A stretch of 64,000 nucleotides of DNA from contig PTFA01000024.1 in assembly GCA_003342895.1 (NCBI GenBank), positions 1,506,932-1,570,931 on the forward strand, read 5' to 3'. This document shows positions 11,920 through 24,172 of the stretch, in pieces. The translations under genes were made by a program, and so were the position numbers. Position 1 is the first letter of the stretch, and each line of letters starts with the position of its first letter. The notes beneath the pieces were generated by a model that did no database searches, was not told where the DNA came from, and saw nothing but the letters and a program-made list of their open reading frames with translations. This stretch comes from Casuarius casuarius. Lineage: Eukaryota > Chordata > Aves > Casuariiformes > Casuariidae.

Positions 11920-12290
11920 TTACCTGTAGCTTATCCTCACAGCTATTTTCCTTCTCTAAAATAGGCCTTTTCACATGAATGCATGGAATATCAATGACAT
12001 TGCTGATAAGGGAAAGGCCAGCAGGATCAGACCTTAATATTTACCACCGAATCCTATGAATATTGTGTTTATTAGGTCCCATATGCTCTGCTAATTCCTG
12101 CTTTATTTATAGTATGTGGCTTATAATTTAGGATTAGGTTTAAAATAGCAATTGACTGTTCAACAAACAATGTGCAAAAGCAGCTCTGCCTTACAGCTAG
12201 AGATGGCTTTCTCTGCCTGGCTTANGAAAAAGTATTTGTCCTGCTCAATAGCTAATTAAAACCCTCCACCATAAAAGTTTCAGCCTCCTA
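11920..12290. promoter_or_regulatory. Candidate conserved non-coding element (enhancer-like)
   Basis: An AT-rich, repeat-free stretch contains words such as TGCTAATTCC, TGTGTTTATTAGG (FOX/homeodomain-like), CTTATAATTTAGG, CAACAAACAATG (FOX/SOX-like) and GCTAATTAAAACC. It has no meaningful open frame. The density of developmental transcription-factor-like words suggests an enhancer, but only comparison with other species can confirm it. One undetermined base lies at 12225. Confidence 0.22.
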
Positions 12291-13409
12291 ATGAGCCTCA
12301 CTTGTTTACAAGAGCATTTCCTGATCTACCCTCCCAAACCACTCTGCAGCTGTGCAATAAGTTGCGAGAAGCACCTCATAGCATGGGCTGGCCAAAAAGC
12401 GTTATTCCAAGTGCCTGCTGCACCCACCAAAGCATCTACCTCCTGCCTCCCCGCAGGCTCAGCGCTCTGGTCCTGCCCTGCTCTGCCTCCAGCTTCTCCC
12501 GTTTTGAACTCCTTTTAAAGCATATCCTGGGAATAACCTGCTTGGCTCCTGGATACGGTGAGGAAGAGCAAGAGCACAGTTATCAAACACAGGTGAGACG
12601 TGAGAGCATATGAAGTGCTGGTTCATTTACACATCGACTAATTAGTTCATTTTGTCCTCTGCCACGCATTGCACACCCTGGCAGCCGTTTAAATGCTGCG
12701 GTTTATCCTCTCTCTTCATTGCTTCCAGGAGAATTTTTCTTTGTGTTTGGTTATTTGGATTCACTGTATCTGCTCTAAGGTCAGAATGGATTTGAACTGT
12801 TTGGTGGTCTCAAGACCAATTTATTTCCTTTCTTGCCTGGAAGGTCCTAGCAGCCAGCCCGAGGGGGCTGCCGTCTGTGCTCTCACAGAGTGCAAATCTT
12901 CCCCTAAAGCAGTCATCACCCTGATAAACAAGGGAGAAAAAACTGCTGGAATCAAAATTATGTCAGCCACGAAGCCACTGCTTCAAATAAACCCAAATAA
13001 AAATAGTCAGTTGGGGTGGACCGCAACTTATTAGTCTATAAATTAATCAGAAATTATTTGAGTTGATTCAAAGATTTCTTGCCCTCTATAATTTAGGAAT
13101 TCATGACCCCTTTCTGCTGCGGGGCAGTAATCAGCATGAAACGGCTCCCAGTCAAGTCATTTCCTCCTGTATATGTTTCTTTTTCCCTTTCCTACCTTCT
13201 GCTTCTCTTTCATGAAGAAAGAGCCTCTGCACCACGGCTGCCTGAAACCTGGGCTCTGCAGCAGCCGCTCGGCACAAGGACAGAAGAGCGGGAGGCAAAG
13301 CTCTGCTTATCGCGTCCCCCTGCTGCCTGCCTTCAGCCAACCTGATCTCCCAGCAGCAAAGTCACAGAAAGTGGGGAAGATCTTCTAAATCCCTTAGCCC
13401 ATGCGCCTC

Positions 13410-13620
13410 GTGTGACTGCAGCCATGCCGAGACGCAGCCACACGGTCACGCCGCAGAGGCCAGCTGCGGCTTTCAGACCACGAGTGAGGCTAGATTTAAT
13501 CCCTCGCCTGCAGCAGAGGTGGGCAAACGTGTTGGTGCTGCAGCGTGCTCAGTCTTCCCCCACGAGGGCCAGGTGGGTCGAATACCCGAAATCTCGCCGG
13601 GGCCTGGCTGGACCTTGCTG
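13410..13620. other. GC/CpG-rich pocket
   Basis: A CpG-enriched stretch is covered by unrelated open frames on both strands, which is expected where stop codons are scarce. No promoter or splice architecture is convincing. Confidence 0.3.
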
Positions 13621-14393
13621 CCCACACAGCAGCATCTGCTCCAGCGCACCTTCCCCCAGGGCTGCTCCAGACATTTGGGACTCTCTCGATTTAATGCAAC
13701 TCTCATCTACTGCTTGGTGCTTTTCTGGTGCCGCAAAATAATGAATTATAGAAGAGTTTCAGTTTGCACTGAAAATGGACAGGTCTGTGGCTTTCAAGTG
13801 GTGCAGCAAGAATCCCCCAAAAAAGTCAAAGGAAAGGGAAAAGGCAACAAGATGTATTTTGTTCTAAATCTCGTGGTTTTTAAGCAAGCCTCCTGATTGG
13901 TTTCACTCAATCCATTGGCGTAGACCTGTCCTTAGACTATTGCCTTTAATGTGATGCTTAGATTCCTTGTTAAGGTGTGCATACCTACACCCAGTAAGTT
14001 AAGTCTGACAGAGGAACAAGAATGACAAACGAGGAGCATTTGCAAGCTTTCTCCTTAGTTCACATTTATATCAGCACTTTCCCCATGTGCAGAGCTGCCT
14101 GCTTGGACTCTCACCCTGATTCGCAAGCGCAGTTTCAAAGACACCCGATTCCTGCATCAAATCTGCCAATCTATCAGGGCCTTGTTCAAAAGGAGCCACT
14201 TGGTACATTAGCTTTATTTTCAGGTTTGACTTATTTGTTGACTTCAGGGATGAAAATAATGATTTAAGTATTCTAATATCATCTGATTCAGTTGGTGACA
14301 AGGGAATTATTTGGATTAAAATTGAGCTAAGGGATTTTACTACTTTACCCAAAGAACAGACAAATTAAGTTAAATCACAAAATGTCTGTAGTT

Positions 14394-14408
14394 AAAAAAA
14401 AAAAAAAA
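14394..14408 (+). repeat. A15 homopolymer
   Basis: An uninterrupted run of fifteen A bases sits in AT-rich sequence. No polyadenylation signal lies in the usual position upstream, so I do not read it as a retrocopy tail. Confidence 0.9.
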
Positions 14409-14664
14409 GCAGAAATCAGTCTAATCTTAAAATCTTATAAATTATACATGTAATATGATAATAGGGCCTAGTGAATATGTGAATATGTTAACTTTTCATC
14501 CTTGTACAGCTAAATGTTGATGCACAAGTGCAGCCCCAAAAATCACATCTTTGCAGTGAGATGTAGCAGCAATCGAATTGAGCAGCGTTTCTTTTCGGTT
14601 ATCTCTTTGCTGCCCTCCTCATGACCTGGGAAGAACGGCCCCCTGCGGCACGGCATGGCTTTCG

Positions 14665-14722
14665 GAGCAGCTCAGCTGCCGCAGCGCTCGGTGGAGCGGC
14701 TCAGCTGCCGCAACGCTCGGTG
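14665..14722. repeat. 29-bp tandem duplication in GC-rich DNA
   Basis: Two adjacent 29-bp units (14665-14693 and 14694-14722) differ at only two positions. Each contains CTCAGCTGCCGCA followed by CGCTCGGTG, so the core CAGCTG E-box word and several CpG are doubled. The near identity indicates a recent or conserved duplication. It lies in a small GC-rich patch with frames open on the + strand, but I recognise no protein. It could be a two-copy minisatellite seed. Confidence 0.85.
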
Positions 14723-15448
14723 CTCACCTCTGCCTGCTCGGGATGGGATGGCAGTGAGAGCAGAGCTCCGCAAAGAGCGGGCTTTTCATGTGTGGGAGGG
14801 ACGAGAAAAAGAAAAAAAAGAAAGCAATTATATTTTCATCTCAAGTTGAGCCAAAAAAAATGTTACAGTTTTCTTTGTGATTGTTCTTGCAGTAGAACAA
14901 ATGCATTTTGTTTATCCAAAATGAAGCATTTTATTTGTCGAAGGGCCCAGCATGCAAAAGTCCTCGGGGCACAAAATTCATGGAGTCCCCTCCAGCTCAG
15001 CCAGCAGACTCCTTGCATTTTCTTATTTCTTTGGAAAATCCTGAAATGGACAATTTGCCTTGGCTTCCCAGTGCAACAGCAGCTGTTCCCTGGGGCACAG
15101 AAAATCCTTAGGGCATGAGTAACTGCTAAGCCGGTGTGCGTGTCCCTGGTCCTCCCATAGCGCCTGGTTGTACCTCCCGCTGGTGCCTGCTTTGCTTGTA
15201 CAGTGTGAATGGGTGCCGCACTGCGAAACGGCATGCTGTTCCTCTCTGCTTAATTTAAAGCGGTTGGCTTTTTGCAGCACTTCTATCGCTCGTGAAAGGC
15301 TCCTGTTTCTCACCGGTGGCGTATGGAGTCTCCCTCGCACAAATGAGATGCACGGAAAAATAGCAGCAGCCTCTGCCAGCTGCAGAATACTGGTTATGAT
15401 CACAAGGCAGCAGCAGTGGCCACCCTTGATCAGCTCCACAACTCAAAC

Positions 15449-15555
15449 TATAGCTATCTAATCCATATATATGGTTATATATAATCTACAATCTACATAA
15501 TCTATATCTGTACATAATCTGTTATCTACAGAATCTATTCTATAACTATCTATCA
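15449..15555. repeat. Degenerate ATCTA/ATAATCTACA simple repeat
   Basis: About 100 bases are built from imperfect copies of ATCTA and ATAATCTACA, with TATATA interruptions. It looks like an aged tetra- or pentanucleotide microsatellite whose units have diverged. Confidence 0.7.
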
Positions 15556-15729
15556 CCCACCACTGGAGTATTTACTCCTATTAATTCAGTCCCTGATTGC
15601 CCTGCAAGGTGCTCCTAAGGGACGCCCCGTACAATTGCATTTGTGCATTTTATTGCCTTTCTTTGTAGCAAATATATGGGGGCGATGAGACTGCTTCTTA
15701 CCCAGCAGCCAACCCCTGGGAACCACTTT

Positions 15730-16000
15730 CAGTCTCGGCTGACCTGGGCAGGATTTGGACTAATCATTATTGTGTTTGTTGAAGGGACAATTAGCACAGC
15801 AGATTGCGTTTGGTCAGTCTGAGTATTTATACGCCATGACCCTGTGCGTATTAGCACTACTAGCCTCTGTGGGCTGATGAGCTAGATTTTTTCGCATTAA
15901 GCACTAATGAAAATATGCTGTATTACTACTGGAAAAGAAGGATTATGGGCTTGGTGAGGCTTAATATCAGAAGGCCAAGGTTTAACTTGTTTTTTCTTCC
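15730..16000. promoter_or_regulatory. Candidate conserved non-coding element (enhancer-like)
   Basis: This block is among the most enhancer-like in the window. It has CTAATCATTATTG, TGTTTGTT (FOX-like), ACAATTAGC, GCGTATTAGC, a CATTAAGCACTAATG cluster, AAAATATGC (POU-like) and GGATTATGG (OTX/PITX-like) within about 200 bases. There is no repeat and no long frame. The evidence is motif density alone; regulatory function is an inference. Confidence 0.25.
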
Positions 16001-17205
16001 TTGGCTAATATTTATATGCAGGAAAGTGAGCTATGACCTTGACACATAAAGTTGCTCCTACCTGAGAATCACAAAATCCCAATGACAATCACACTGCATG
16101 CATAAATCTGTATATTGCACCAGCAGCGAGTGCAGGTATTTTGCTAAGACTCAAAGGCTAAGGACTTCGGTGTGGATTCCTCTCACCAAAATTCAGACAG
16201 GGCAGGTATCACTTCTGAGCCAGAAGCTCTGGATTCCCTTCAAAATCAATGGAAAGAAATGGACACTTTTAGGGCACAGCTCGTCTGACCCGTGTTAGAG
16301 ACCTCCTTTAGGACAAGATGAGCCCCACAAGTGTCCACGTGGCTCCACTGGCCATCGTGGCAATTTAGCAATCCCAGATACAGACCCCACTGTAAATGTC
16401 TGACTTCGGTTAGATGAATCCCATCCCAGGTGACAAAATACTTCCAGCCCTGATAGCATAAAACAGGGAGAAGAAAGGAAGGGGGGGGGAGATTTGTTGA
16501 TGTTCCTCCAAGGCCTCTCACGATTAGTTTGCCCAGCTCAGTCTGTGTCAAACACAAGAACCCTGCAGTGCCCCAAAACTGACGTGTTCTCCGGCAGGAG
16601 GGAGCAAGAACGGGAGGTGCCACAAAGTCCCTGCTGCTGATGCATTTGTTGTCGTGAAGCCCACAACTGCACCCCCTCCACTCATTGCAGGTAGTTTTTG
16701 TGAGATTTTAAGCCCAGGCACATCACAGACAGGAAAGCTGGCTCATGAACCTGGGGGTGCTTGCAGACAACCTCAGGCCTTGCTTCAGGGGCTGCTGTGC
16801 AAGATCTCCCCGGTGCCGGCTCAGGCAGAACCGGCGCCCTTGGCTTTCTGAGGCTTGGGCAGTCCTCAAGCAATTATTGTTTTTCCTCTTAGACTTAGCA
16901 GCCTTTTTTTAAAAAATAGGCTTTTAAAAATAAATTCTTCTCTCAGTGCAATTGCTCTGGTCCGCAGGCTTTGGGCAGGCCTTGGCCCCTGCTCTCACTC
17001 TCTCAGGACAGATTGCCCCCTGCCAAATACCTGTAATTGAAGCGTTTGATTTTTCCCAGCAGGGCGTCATTTCTGCAAATGAAGCCTATTTGTGTAATGA
17101 AACATCAAGAAGTTCACACAGGGATGCAGAGCAGTCATACAGGCAAAGAGCTCTCAAACGAAATGCCGTGCCAAGAAAGGTTTAATTGTAGTTACTGTAC
17201 AATAT

Positions 17206-17243
17206 GAAAAAGAAAGAAAGAAAAAGAAAAAAAAAAGAAAAAG
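17206..17243 (+). repeat. Purine tract (GAAA/A-rich)
   Basis: There are 38 consecutive purines, made of GAAA units followed by longer A runs. It is a short imperfect tetranucleotide microsatellite with potential for triplex (H-DNA) structure. The open frame across it is lysine-rich only because of the repeat. Confidence 0.85.
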
Positions 17244-18899
17244 CCTGGAGGAAGAGGGGGGAGAGCCCAGCCCTGTGGCCCCTTTTGGGATCCTGCAAAA
17301 GGATTTTTTTTACATACGAAGAGAACAAGTGCGTGCACAGGTGTCCCGCTGTCAGAGAGGGATGGCGCCAGGCACGTGAGCACAGACAGCAGCGGTGCGA
17401 GGTTCAGGGACACCTTCTCCAGCAAAGGACGTGTGTAGGTACCTGCACCGTTTTGAACACACCCTTCAGTGCTTTCTTCAGCGGGGACCCGAAGGGGCAT
17501 GCGAGCTCCTTCCTGGCTTCCTCACTAACGGCATCCAGGGTGATCACCGGGTTTTCTCATCCCAGCCTTGGTACTGGTATTTTCCATCTTTCTTGCTTCC
17601 TATTAACCTCCCTTTCTCTCTTGCTGTTTGCCGCTGCATTTGCTTTTCTTGTCCCGGAGCAGAGCGTAGAGCTTTTCGTGTGAATGTGAAGTTACTACTT
17701 TTTCTTGAATGCATCTTTAATTAGCACCACCTGTATTCTTCACTAGTCCAGAGACCACAACAGCCCCCTGTCTCTGCCTTATGTCTGCCAAATGGCAGCC
17801 TGTGCTGGAGAGAGATCCAGCATGGTCACTTCATGAAGAAGCTGGAGAATTTTAGGAAAGCAGAAAAAAGTTAGGACATTTCCTATTTTGTTGATTCTTC
17901 TAATTTTTTTAAACAATAATTAACTGGTCTGAAAGAGCTGATACAGCTTCTGCTGTGTTCCCCTATTACTTGTATTACAAATAAGCCTGGCTCTCTCCCT
18001 GTTAGACTACGGGTTGAGTTTTTCCCTCAGGCACTTCTGATTCCCATTCACTTCAGAGGGAAGTATTTACCATTTCTTGGATACTTTGTCTATCCAAGGT
18101 ATTTCCAGGGTATTTTAAGATATTTCCAGGAGTTAACAAGGTGTTGACAGTAGACTGTGCACTTTTACTTGATTTAGAAATGCTAACTGCGGGGTACTGC
18201 ACCTGCAGATAGACCTTCGAACCTCAACCCTAGAAGAGGCTTTTATCAAACTCACCAAGGGTTTTGATATCCTTTCTATTGACTTACGTAGGTTTTAGAG
18301 CATGCCCAGCTATATGTGTAACCAAAGGGGCTTAGCAGGATTTCAGTCCTACCCTTCGACTGCGAGGGAAGGGAAGGGCATGGTCACTGGCATGGCTCCA
18401 CCGTTTTCCCTCTTCAGCTCTAGCTTTCTCCTTTTTCACAGAGACTCAGCCACCCCTTGGACTATATCTCCCTTTTATGAAAAAATTATTAAAGCAGAGG
18501 ACTGACTCTGTGAGTGACAGGCAGGGTAACAAGGTAGGACATGTATAGCAGAGTCACTGCTGGAGCTGGCTGCAAACTTTCAATCCAAGTTGTGTTCCAA
18601 CAGCAACTTGGACGTTCGGAAGCAGCTGCATTATACACACAGAAGCACTCTATCAAAAATGTCAGTCTGTTGCCAAATATTTTCCAGCCAAATCTAGGTT
18701 TAGTTTTTGACAAAAAATGGAATGTTCTCAAGACTAAAAATTATCACTGCAGTAGCTCTGTGTAATTGCTGGAAATTTCATACTTACATATGAAATGTAT
18801 CTAGCTATGTACAATAGTACAAGTAATTTTGTGCATGCATCAGTAATAAAAATGCCTATATCGTTATACAAAATTCCTGCAGCAAGGCAGAGGGAGAAG

Positions 18900-19110
18900 A
18901 GCAAATCAGATTGCCCACCAATAAGTAAGCATTTTATTTTTCTATGGGTATAAGTATTTCCATTCCTAATGACTATGCGCTGCTGACAGCTTGCTTATTT
19001 ATACAATAAGAGGCTTCTCAGTGCTGGACAGTTGGTAGGACAGCGAAACCATTTTGCATGAATTAACATTTTTCTGCATGCCTAATATTATAGATGAATG
19101 GAAGAACCTT
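18900..19110. promoter_or_regulatory. Candidate conserved non-coding element (enhancer-like)
   Basis: AT-rich, unique sequence contains TTTTGCATGAATTAACA (POU plus homeodomain-like), CTGCATGCCTAATATT, TTGCTTATTTATACAATAAG and CCTAATGAC. It has no frame of interest. Function is inferred from motif texture only. Confidence 0.22.
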
Positions 19111-19210
19111 TAAAAAGGTGGCCTAGGTATCATAGCAGCAAAGGACTAGTTCAGAAGAAGGCAACGAGATCTAATTTGTCCTCTTTGCAACTCAGTGTTT
19201 GTAACTGCTA

Positions 19211-19270
19211 ACTCTAATCCCAGCTCTTCCAGTGAGTTGCTGTATAATCATGGTTAAGTCATTTAACATC
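19211..19270 (-). repeat. MIR-like SINE relic, antisense
   Basis: The segment from ATCCCAGCTC to TTAAGTCATTTAAC matches by eye the antisense MIR pattern 'AATCCCGGCTCTGCC ... GCTGTGTGACCTTGGGCAAG ... TTAACC'. The order and spacing are kept, with many substitutions. This is one of the clearer MIR fossils in the window. Confidence 0.55.
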
Positions 19271-20159
19271 AAATACTGGCTGAGGACAACCTCTATCCTG
19301 CTTGGGCCACTCTTTTACAGGAGCTGGAGAGTCCCAGGCAGGAGAATCTCTGGCCTGGTGGTGCAGCGAGTAACTGGGAGCGCCTGGCACCAGCCTTGTT
19401 TGGTGGCCTCAGAGAAAACAAACACAAGTGCGGCAGGGGCCAGGCTCCCAGTGCCTGGAGGAGGCCCCCGGTCCCCAGCAGCAGTGACAGTATTTAAAGG
19501 ATTTTCCGTCTCCCCTTTCCCCTCCATCGTCGCTGTCTCTCAGGGAGCTCTGCCCTGGCGCCCAGGCAGGGACAGGGCTGAGTGTCCCTGCTGGAGCCTG
19601 GATAACGCCCCGGCTCGCTCCCACCAACCCCAGCCCCAAGGAGATGGATGCTCAACGATTTTGTACCCTAGACCAGTTACTAAGCGCCTCCAAGAAGGTT
19701 TAAGGTGCTATCTTCAGGCCTCTGATCTGGGATGTCTAGACTTTAGTTCAGACATGGCATGTGGGAAAAAAAAACTAAATAAGCAATAACTGCTTCATAG
19801 TTATATTAACTGTGCTAACAAATTATATTTTGACTTTAAAATTTGTAGTAAACATGTGCAATAAATAAGGGTAATCATGCATTACATGTCCATGAAAGTA
19901 GATGGTACCAAGGTTATTAAAACAGTATCAATCAGGCACCAAATATGGTTTATATTTAGCACATCCAGTTTTAGATTAAACAGACTCTGCTCTCAATTAC
20001 CCAGTAATTACATAGAGGCATAAAGGCATGTACACAGAGCTGCAGCAAAGCAACTGTAAGCACCGGCGTACTTTGCTGTTGGTAAACTTCATTTTGTCAG
20101 GATTAATTGGCGAAAAGGCTGGTGATGAACACATGACAAGCACAACATGCAATAATGCT

Positions 20160-20480
20160 TTAATAAAGTGATAGAAGCAAATGTTTTCCATCAAACCTCT
20201 TCAGCACAGGAAATGTGATTAATTAAGCACATTCATCTAATTACTGCATGAATTCTCAGGAGGTAAACATGTACTCCAAGGCAAATATTCTGGGTATGAT
20301 TCCAGGGGCTGGATTCAGTTCTTCCATTTTATGTTGCATTTGTGTGTAAACATGAAATAAGCTCTTTTTTTAAGGAAAGATCCTATCTGTGATCAGTATC
20401 TAGCGTTGGATCAAGGCTCATCCTAATCAGCAGCATTCATCAGAGCTAATGAAAGCTCTTCCTTCTGAATGACTGCCTTG
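20160..20480. promoter_or_regulatory. Candidate conserved non-coding element (enhancer-like)
   Basis: The stretch contains GATTAATTAAGCAC (20217-20230), TCTAATTACTGCATGAATT and further TAAT words within 60 bases, followed by unique AT-leaning sequence. No repeat or frame explains it. The clustering of homeodomain-type core sites is notable, but conservation is unknown. Confidence 0.22.
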
Positions 20481-23400
20481 CTTCTCTAATACCGCCAGTG
20501 TGACAGAGAGTTATAAAAAATGCAACAACCAAAATGTTTATGGAATGATAACTGTGTTTTAGTAGCCTTCTGCCATCCTTTACATGAATAGCATTTGGCT
20601 GTACAGTTTTGGAGTAGCTTTTCTAATTTGTGCCAGGAAACATGTGATACGAGGGTTCAAATGGCGTGCAGAAGAGCACCAACACTCAGCATTGCCTAGG
20701 GGATAAGCCTTTTCAAACGCAGGAGCCATAATATTATTCTCCTTTATCCATGTATAGGAACCTATATAAAGCAGTCTCATTTTCAAAATCACTGAAAACC
20801 CAAATGTCTCTGCTGGAGCCGGCAGGAGAGCGAGTGCACAGGGCTGCCTGAGCCCAGCGGGTGAAGCCCCACAGGCAGGCCGTTTCCTGGTGGCCCCAGG
20901 GCCAGTGGCAGCCTGGATGTCCCCTGCTTGGGCTGTGGGGCTCCCCAGCCAGCGCCGCTCAAGATTTCCTTCGACAACTCCAATCCTCATTTTGGCTGGG
21001 GGAGGAGACACAGCGATCACATGAACAGTCCAGCCCAGGGCGGCTCCCCCAGCCCCAGCACAGCCTTGGGCTGCCAAGGAGACACGTATGGGGCCAACGC
21101 AGTCCCCCTACAGCAGGGGACTGTGGCCAAATCCTCGTGTCAGCTCAGGTAGGACAAGGCTGAAAGGGACAGGACATGCAACGCAAACAGATACGCGGTC
21201 ACAGCCATGGCTTGCTGTGGCTTTGGATAGAAACCCTAAATAATTGGCGGGGTGAAGTTAGAGAGAGGGAGACCGGGCAAAAAGACATCTTAAATCCCCA
21301 TCACTACCACCACCACGACCGCTTCATCCCCCTCTCCCTTCCCCAGGGGAAAACCCATGCCTGGTGTCTATAGCCTTAAAAAGATCATTGCCAGGCTATA
21401 AATATCCAGCCATCTATTAACCGCGTAAATACCCACAGTCCAGAAAGCTTTCCTTCCACTCCATTAATGTAACTAACATCAACACTGCTCACCATCACAA
21501 GCCCCGCCATATTTGTCTCATTAAACCCAGCAGTGCCTTGGTCTTTACTGACGAATTCATTTCAGTGGTTTACAGCAGCCTAGTCCATAGTGCATTTAAA
21601 ATCAATAGAGAGACTCTCCCTGACTTCTGTGGGCTTGGATCAAGTCCAAGGGAAATATTTTCCTACTTAGGTAACTCTAAAACAAGGCGATCACACCAAC
21701 AAAAAAAAAACATGGAATGTTTCTTTTAAAAATATGTTGTTGACAACAGAGAGCAAAGTAATCCTAGCACTGGGGATATATTTTTTTATGTGCCTTCAAT
21801 CAAATGCCTCAGAATAATGAAATACTTGCAAAATAGACCTGTTTGCATTTATGGCCTTCCCAGTTATGGCTAGGGAAAAATAAAGAAAAAAAGAAGAGAG
21901 AGAGATTCTGGTCCAAAGGAAACAACTAAGGAAAGCAAAAGCTTTCTCAGGCAGTCTGGCAGCTTGCTAGCTTTCCTGACAGGGGGAAGGAGAGCTGAGG
22001 ATGGGGGAAGCCCCATGGTATGAGCAGGCAGGACCTCTCCTTATCGTCATGTAACACTTCAGCATCTGCCTCTTCTGTATGAACTAACTCACCACACACC
22101 AGCTCTTATAAAAGAGCTAGAAACCTTCCAAGCATTTCAGACACAACCATAAGGACAGAGTACTTAGGTGAATAAAGCAGAGGTGGAGTCACCACGGAAG
22201 AAGGTGAGGCTCTGCTTGGCCTCTGCTTGCTGACAGCAACCTTGGGAGTCTCCCACGCACTGTAAATAACTCATTGCAGCATTGCTAATGTGCTGCAGGT
22301 GTACGCGGCAGGGGCAGGTGAATGTACCTGTGGGGAGTCGTATATCTGAGATGGTTCCTGTAATCATCATTACAGTGTAATCAGTGCTCTACCCTGCACT
22401 TAATACTTACCTTGTTTCATAACACTGAGGGAATAATTAGTGCCACTTCAGCACAGGGAGCCTGGACATGCCGCGTGTCGGATCAGCCCGGTGATTCATT
22501 TTGGCTGTGAGCTGGTTCCTGCCACCGATAGCCTGCCTGCGTGATGAGACGCTTCACATTGCTCACCCAGGAGGGAAGGGCCTGCCCCGTGCTGAAGCTG
22601 TGTGCTCAGGACAGCCCGACACTAGCCCTGAAGTACTCAGGGCTGGACCAAGCTTGGAGGAACATCCGTGAGATCCAAGACTGTACAAGTATCACAAGAC
22701 ATTTAACTACTGGGACCGCTACTTAGGATGACCATGCAACCCAAGAAAGGTGCCACATGGGCACTGGAGAGCCTGAAGTCCTCTCTTGATTCTCAGGAAA
22801 AGGAAAGCTCTAGCATCAGCTTGTCCACCCTAACTCAAAAATCAAACCCATATAAAAGTCTCTCTTGGGGTGTTTAAATCAGCACTTTCTATTATAGCGT
22901 GTGCATGTTTGTTTTGATTTGGGATACCAGATTTCTCTGCATACTGCTGGTATATACAAACCCTGCGACATCTTTGCCCTAAAAATAAGCCAGAATTGCT
23001 GCCCACCCTGATGTTGTGCTATTTGCTGGTTTTGGTTTGTACTCTCTGTCCAGAGGTGGCGGCATTTCATGTGTGGCTGTAGAGCCTGTAAAGCACTCGG
23101 GGGGACTCATGCAATGTAAATGGGGAGTACAGGCCTGAGTTACTGCTTGGGCTGCCAAGGAGACAACCCAACCCTGCATGAGAGAGAGACCATCAAACCC
23201 CACCCAAGCATAGTGAAGCAGCAAGTGAAATTGTAGTACATGAGTATGATGTATGAATAGGACATGCTGGATTTTTTTAACTCATGGTGCCGTTCATTCA
23301 TAAACTGTTCTTTTCCCTACCACCAGCCCTCTTCTGCCTCCGTATTTGGCTGTATACTTCTCAGTACTTATTTATGGACCGTACTGAAAGGCAGAACAGG

Positions 23401-23617
23401 CAGAGAGGGAGATGTGGGTGGGCATAATGACAACAGCTCGAGTCACACAGTGAAGAGACACACTGTAAAGCAACTTTATGGGTTTTCCTCAGGTTGGGAA
23501 GGGAAATCCCAGAGTTTGCCTCCTGGGAATCGATGTACACAAAGGACTCTGCTCTCCCAGCGTGCAGGATACTAAGGAAACCAATCTGCCATTCTCAAAG
23601 CCAGCATGGGAAATAAT

Positions 23618-23650
23618 GCTCTGTGATAAATCTTGGGCAAGTGCTGTCTG
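23618..23650 (-). repeat. Possible MIR-like relic, antisense
   Basis: The words CTGTGATAAATCTTGGGCAAGTG resemble the antisense MIR segment 'CTGTGTGACCTTGGGCAAGT'. The match is short and could be coincidence. Confidence 0.3.
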
Positions 23651-24111
23651 CCTAGGACCTATGTCCCATGATCTTCCCCTCCTTTATGGCCAAACCTAGC
23701 TTATAAGAAGTTGGCTCTTAGTTTAACTTTCCCCATCATGGAAACGGAAGGGAAGACAGCACCACTGTCAAAAATAATTGGGACTGCGTCCTGTTGAGCA
23801 CATATTAGTAAGGGGGAAAAATAATATATCAAGCCCTGGAGAACTTGAAAACATCCAGATGTAGCAGTTGCTCTTCTTAGCCCTGCCAGTTGTGCCAGGG
23901 GAGAGTTAGGTGCATCCCTGGGTGTGAAGGCACTAGCTGAGGAGGGGCGGCCTTGGACGCAGCCCTGGCAACATTTCTGAGACGGGAGACAACCTGCACA
24001 CTCAGCCAGCAGATACTGGTAGGTCTCCTGCACATGAGACCCAGGAAAAAGTCACTGGGGAAAAGAAGAAGAGCCACCAGTGAGGAACACTAGGATCTGG
24101 GTGAAAAACCG

Positions 24112-24172
24112 AAAATACAATACCATACAATGCAATAAAAAACAAATAAAAAGTACAATACAGTAAAATACC
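24112..24172 (+). repeat. Degenerate AATACA/AATAAAA simple repeat
   Basis: About 60 bases contain repeated AATACA, ATACAAT and AATAAAA units. It is an imperfect A-rich simple repeat, perhaps a remnant of a retroelement 3' tail, although I recognise no element body upstream. Confidence 0.6.

Larger units (their letters stand above)
10501..14640. other. Non-coding stretch, no gene seen
   Basis: There is no supportable gene. It contains CpG-dense pockets at 10935-11060 and 13410-13620, an enhancer-like AT-rich block at 11920-12290, a single N at 12225 and an A15 tract at 14394-14408. Open frames such as the 125-codon one at 13519-13896 resemble nothing known to me. Confidence 0.6.
14730..17200. 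other. Non-coding stretch, no gene seen
   Basis: There is no supportable gene. It holds a degenerate ATCTA-type repeat at 15449-15555, an enhancer-like block at 15730-16000 and a G9 run at 16481-16489. The open frames at 14863-15461 on both strands match nothing known to me. Confidence 0.6.
17250..23600. other. Non-coding stretch, no gene seen
   Basis: There is no supportable gene. It contains enhancer-like blocks at 18900-19110 and 20160-20480 and a MIR-like relic at 19211-19270. A 185-codon + strand frame at 19232-19789 begins inside that relic and continues into GC-rich DNA, so it is a chance frame. Confidence 0.6.

Noticed and set aside
19232..19789. 185-codon open frame on the + strand
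   Set aside because: It starts inside a MIR-like relic and continues through GC-rich sequence; nothing in the product is recognisable.
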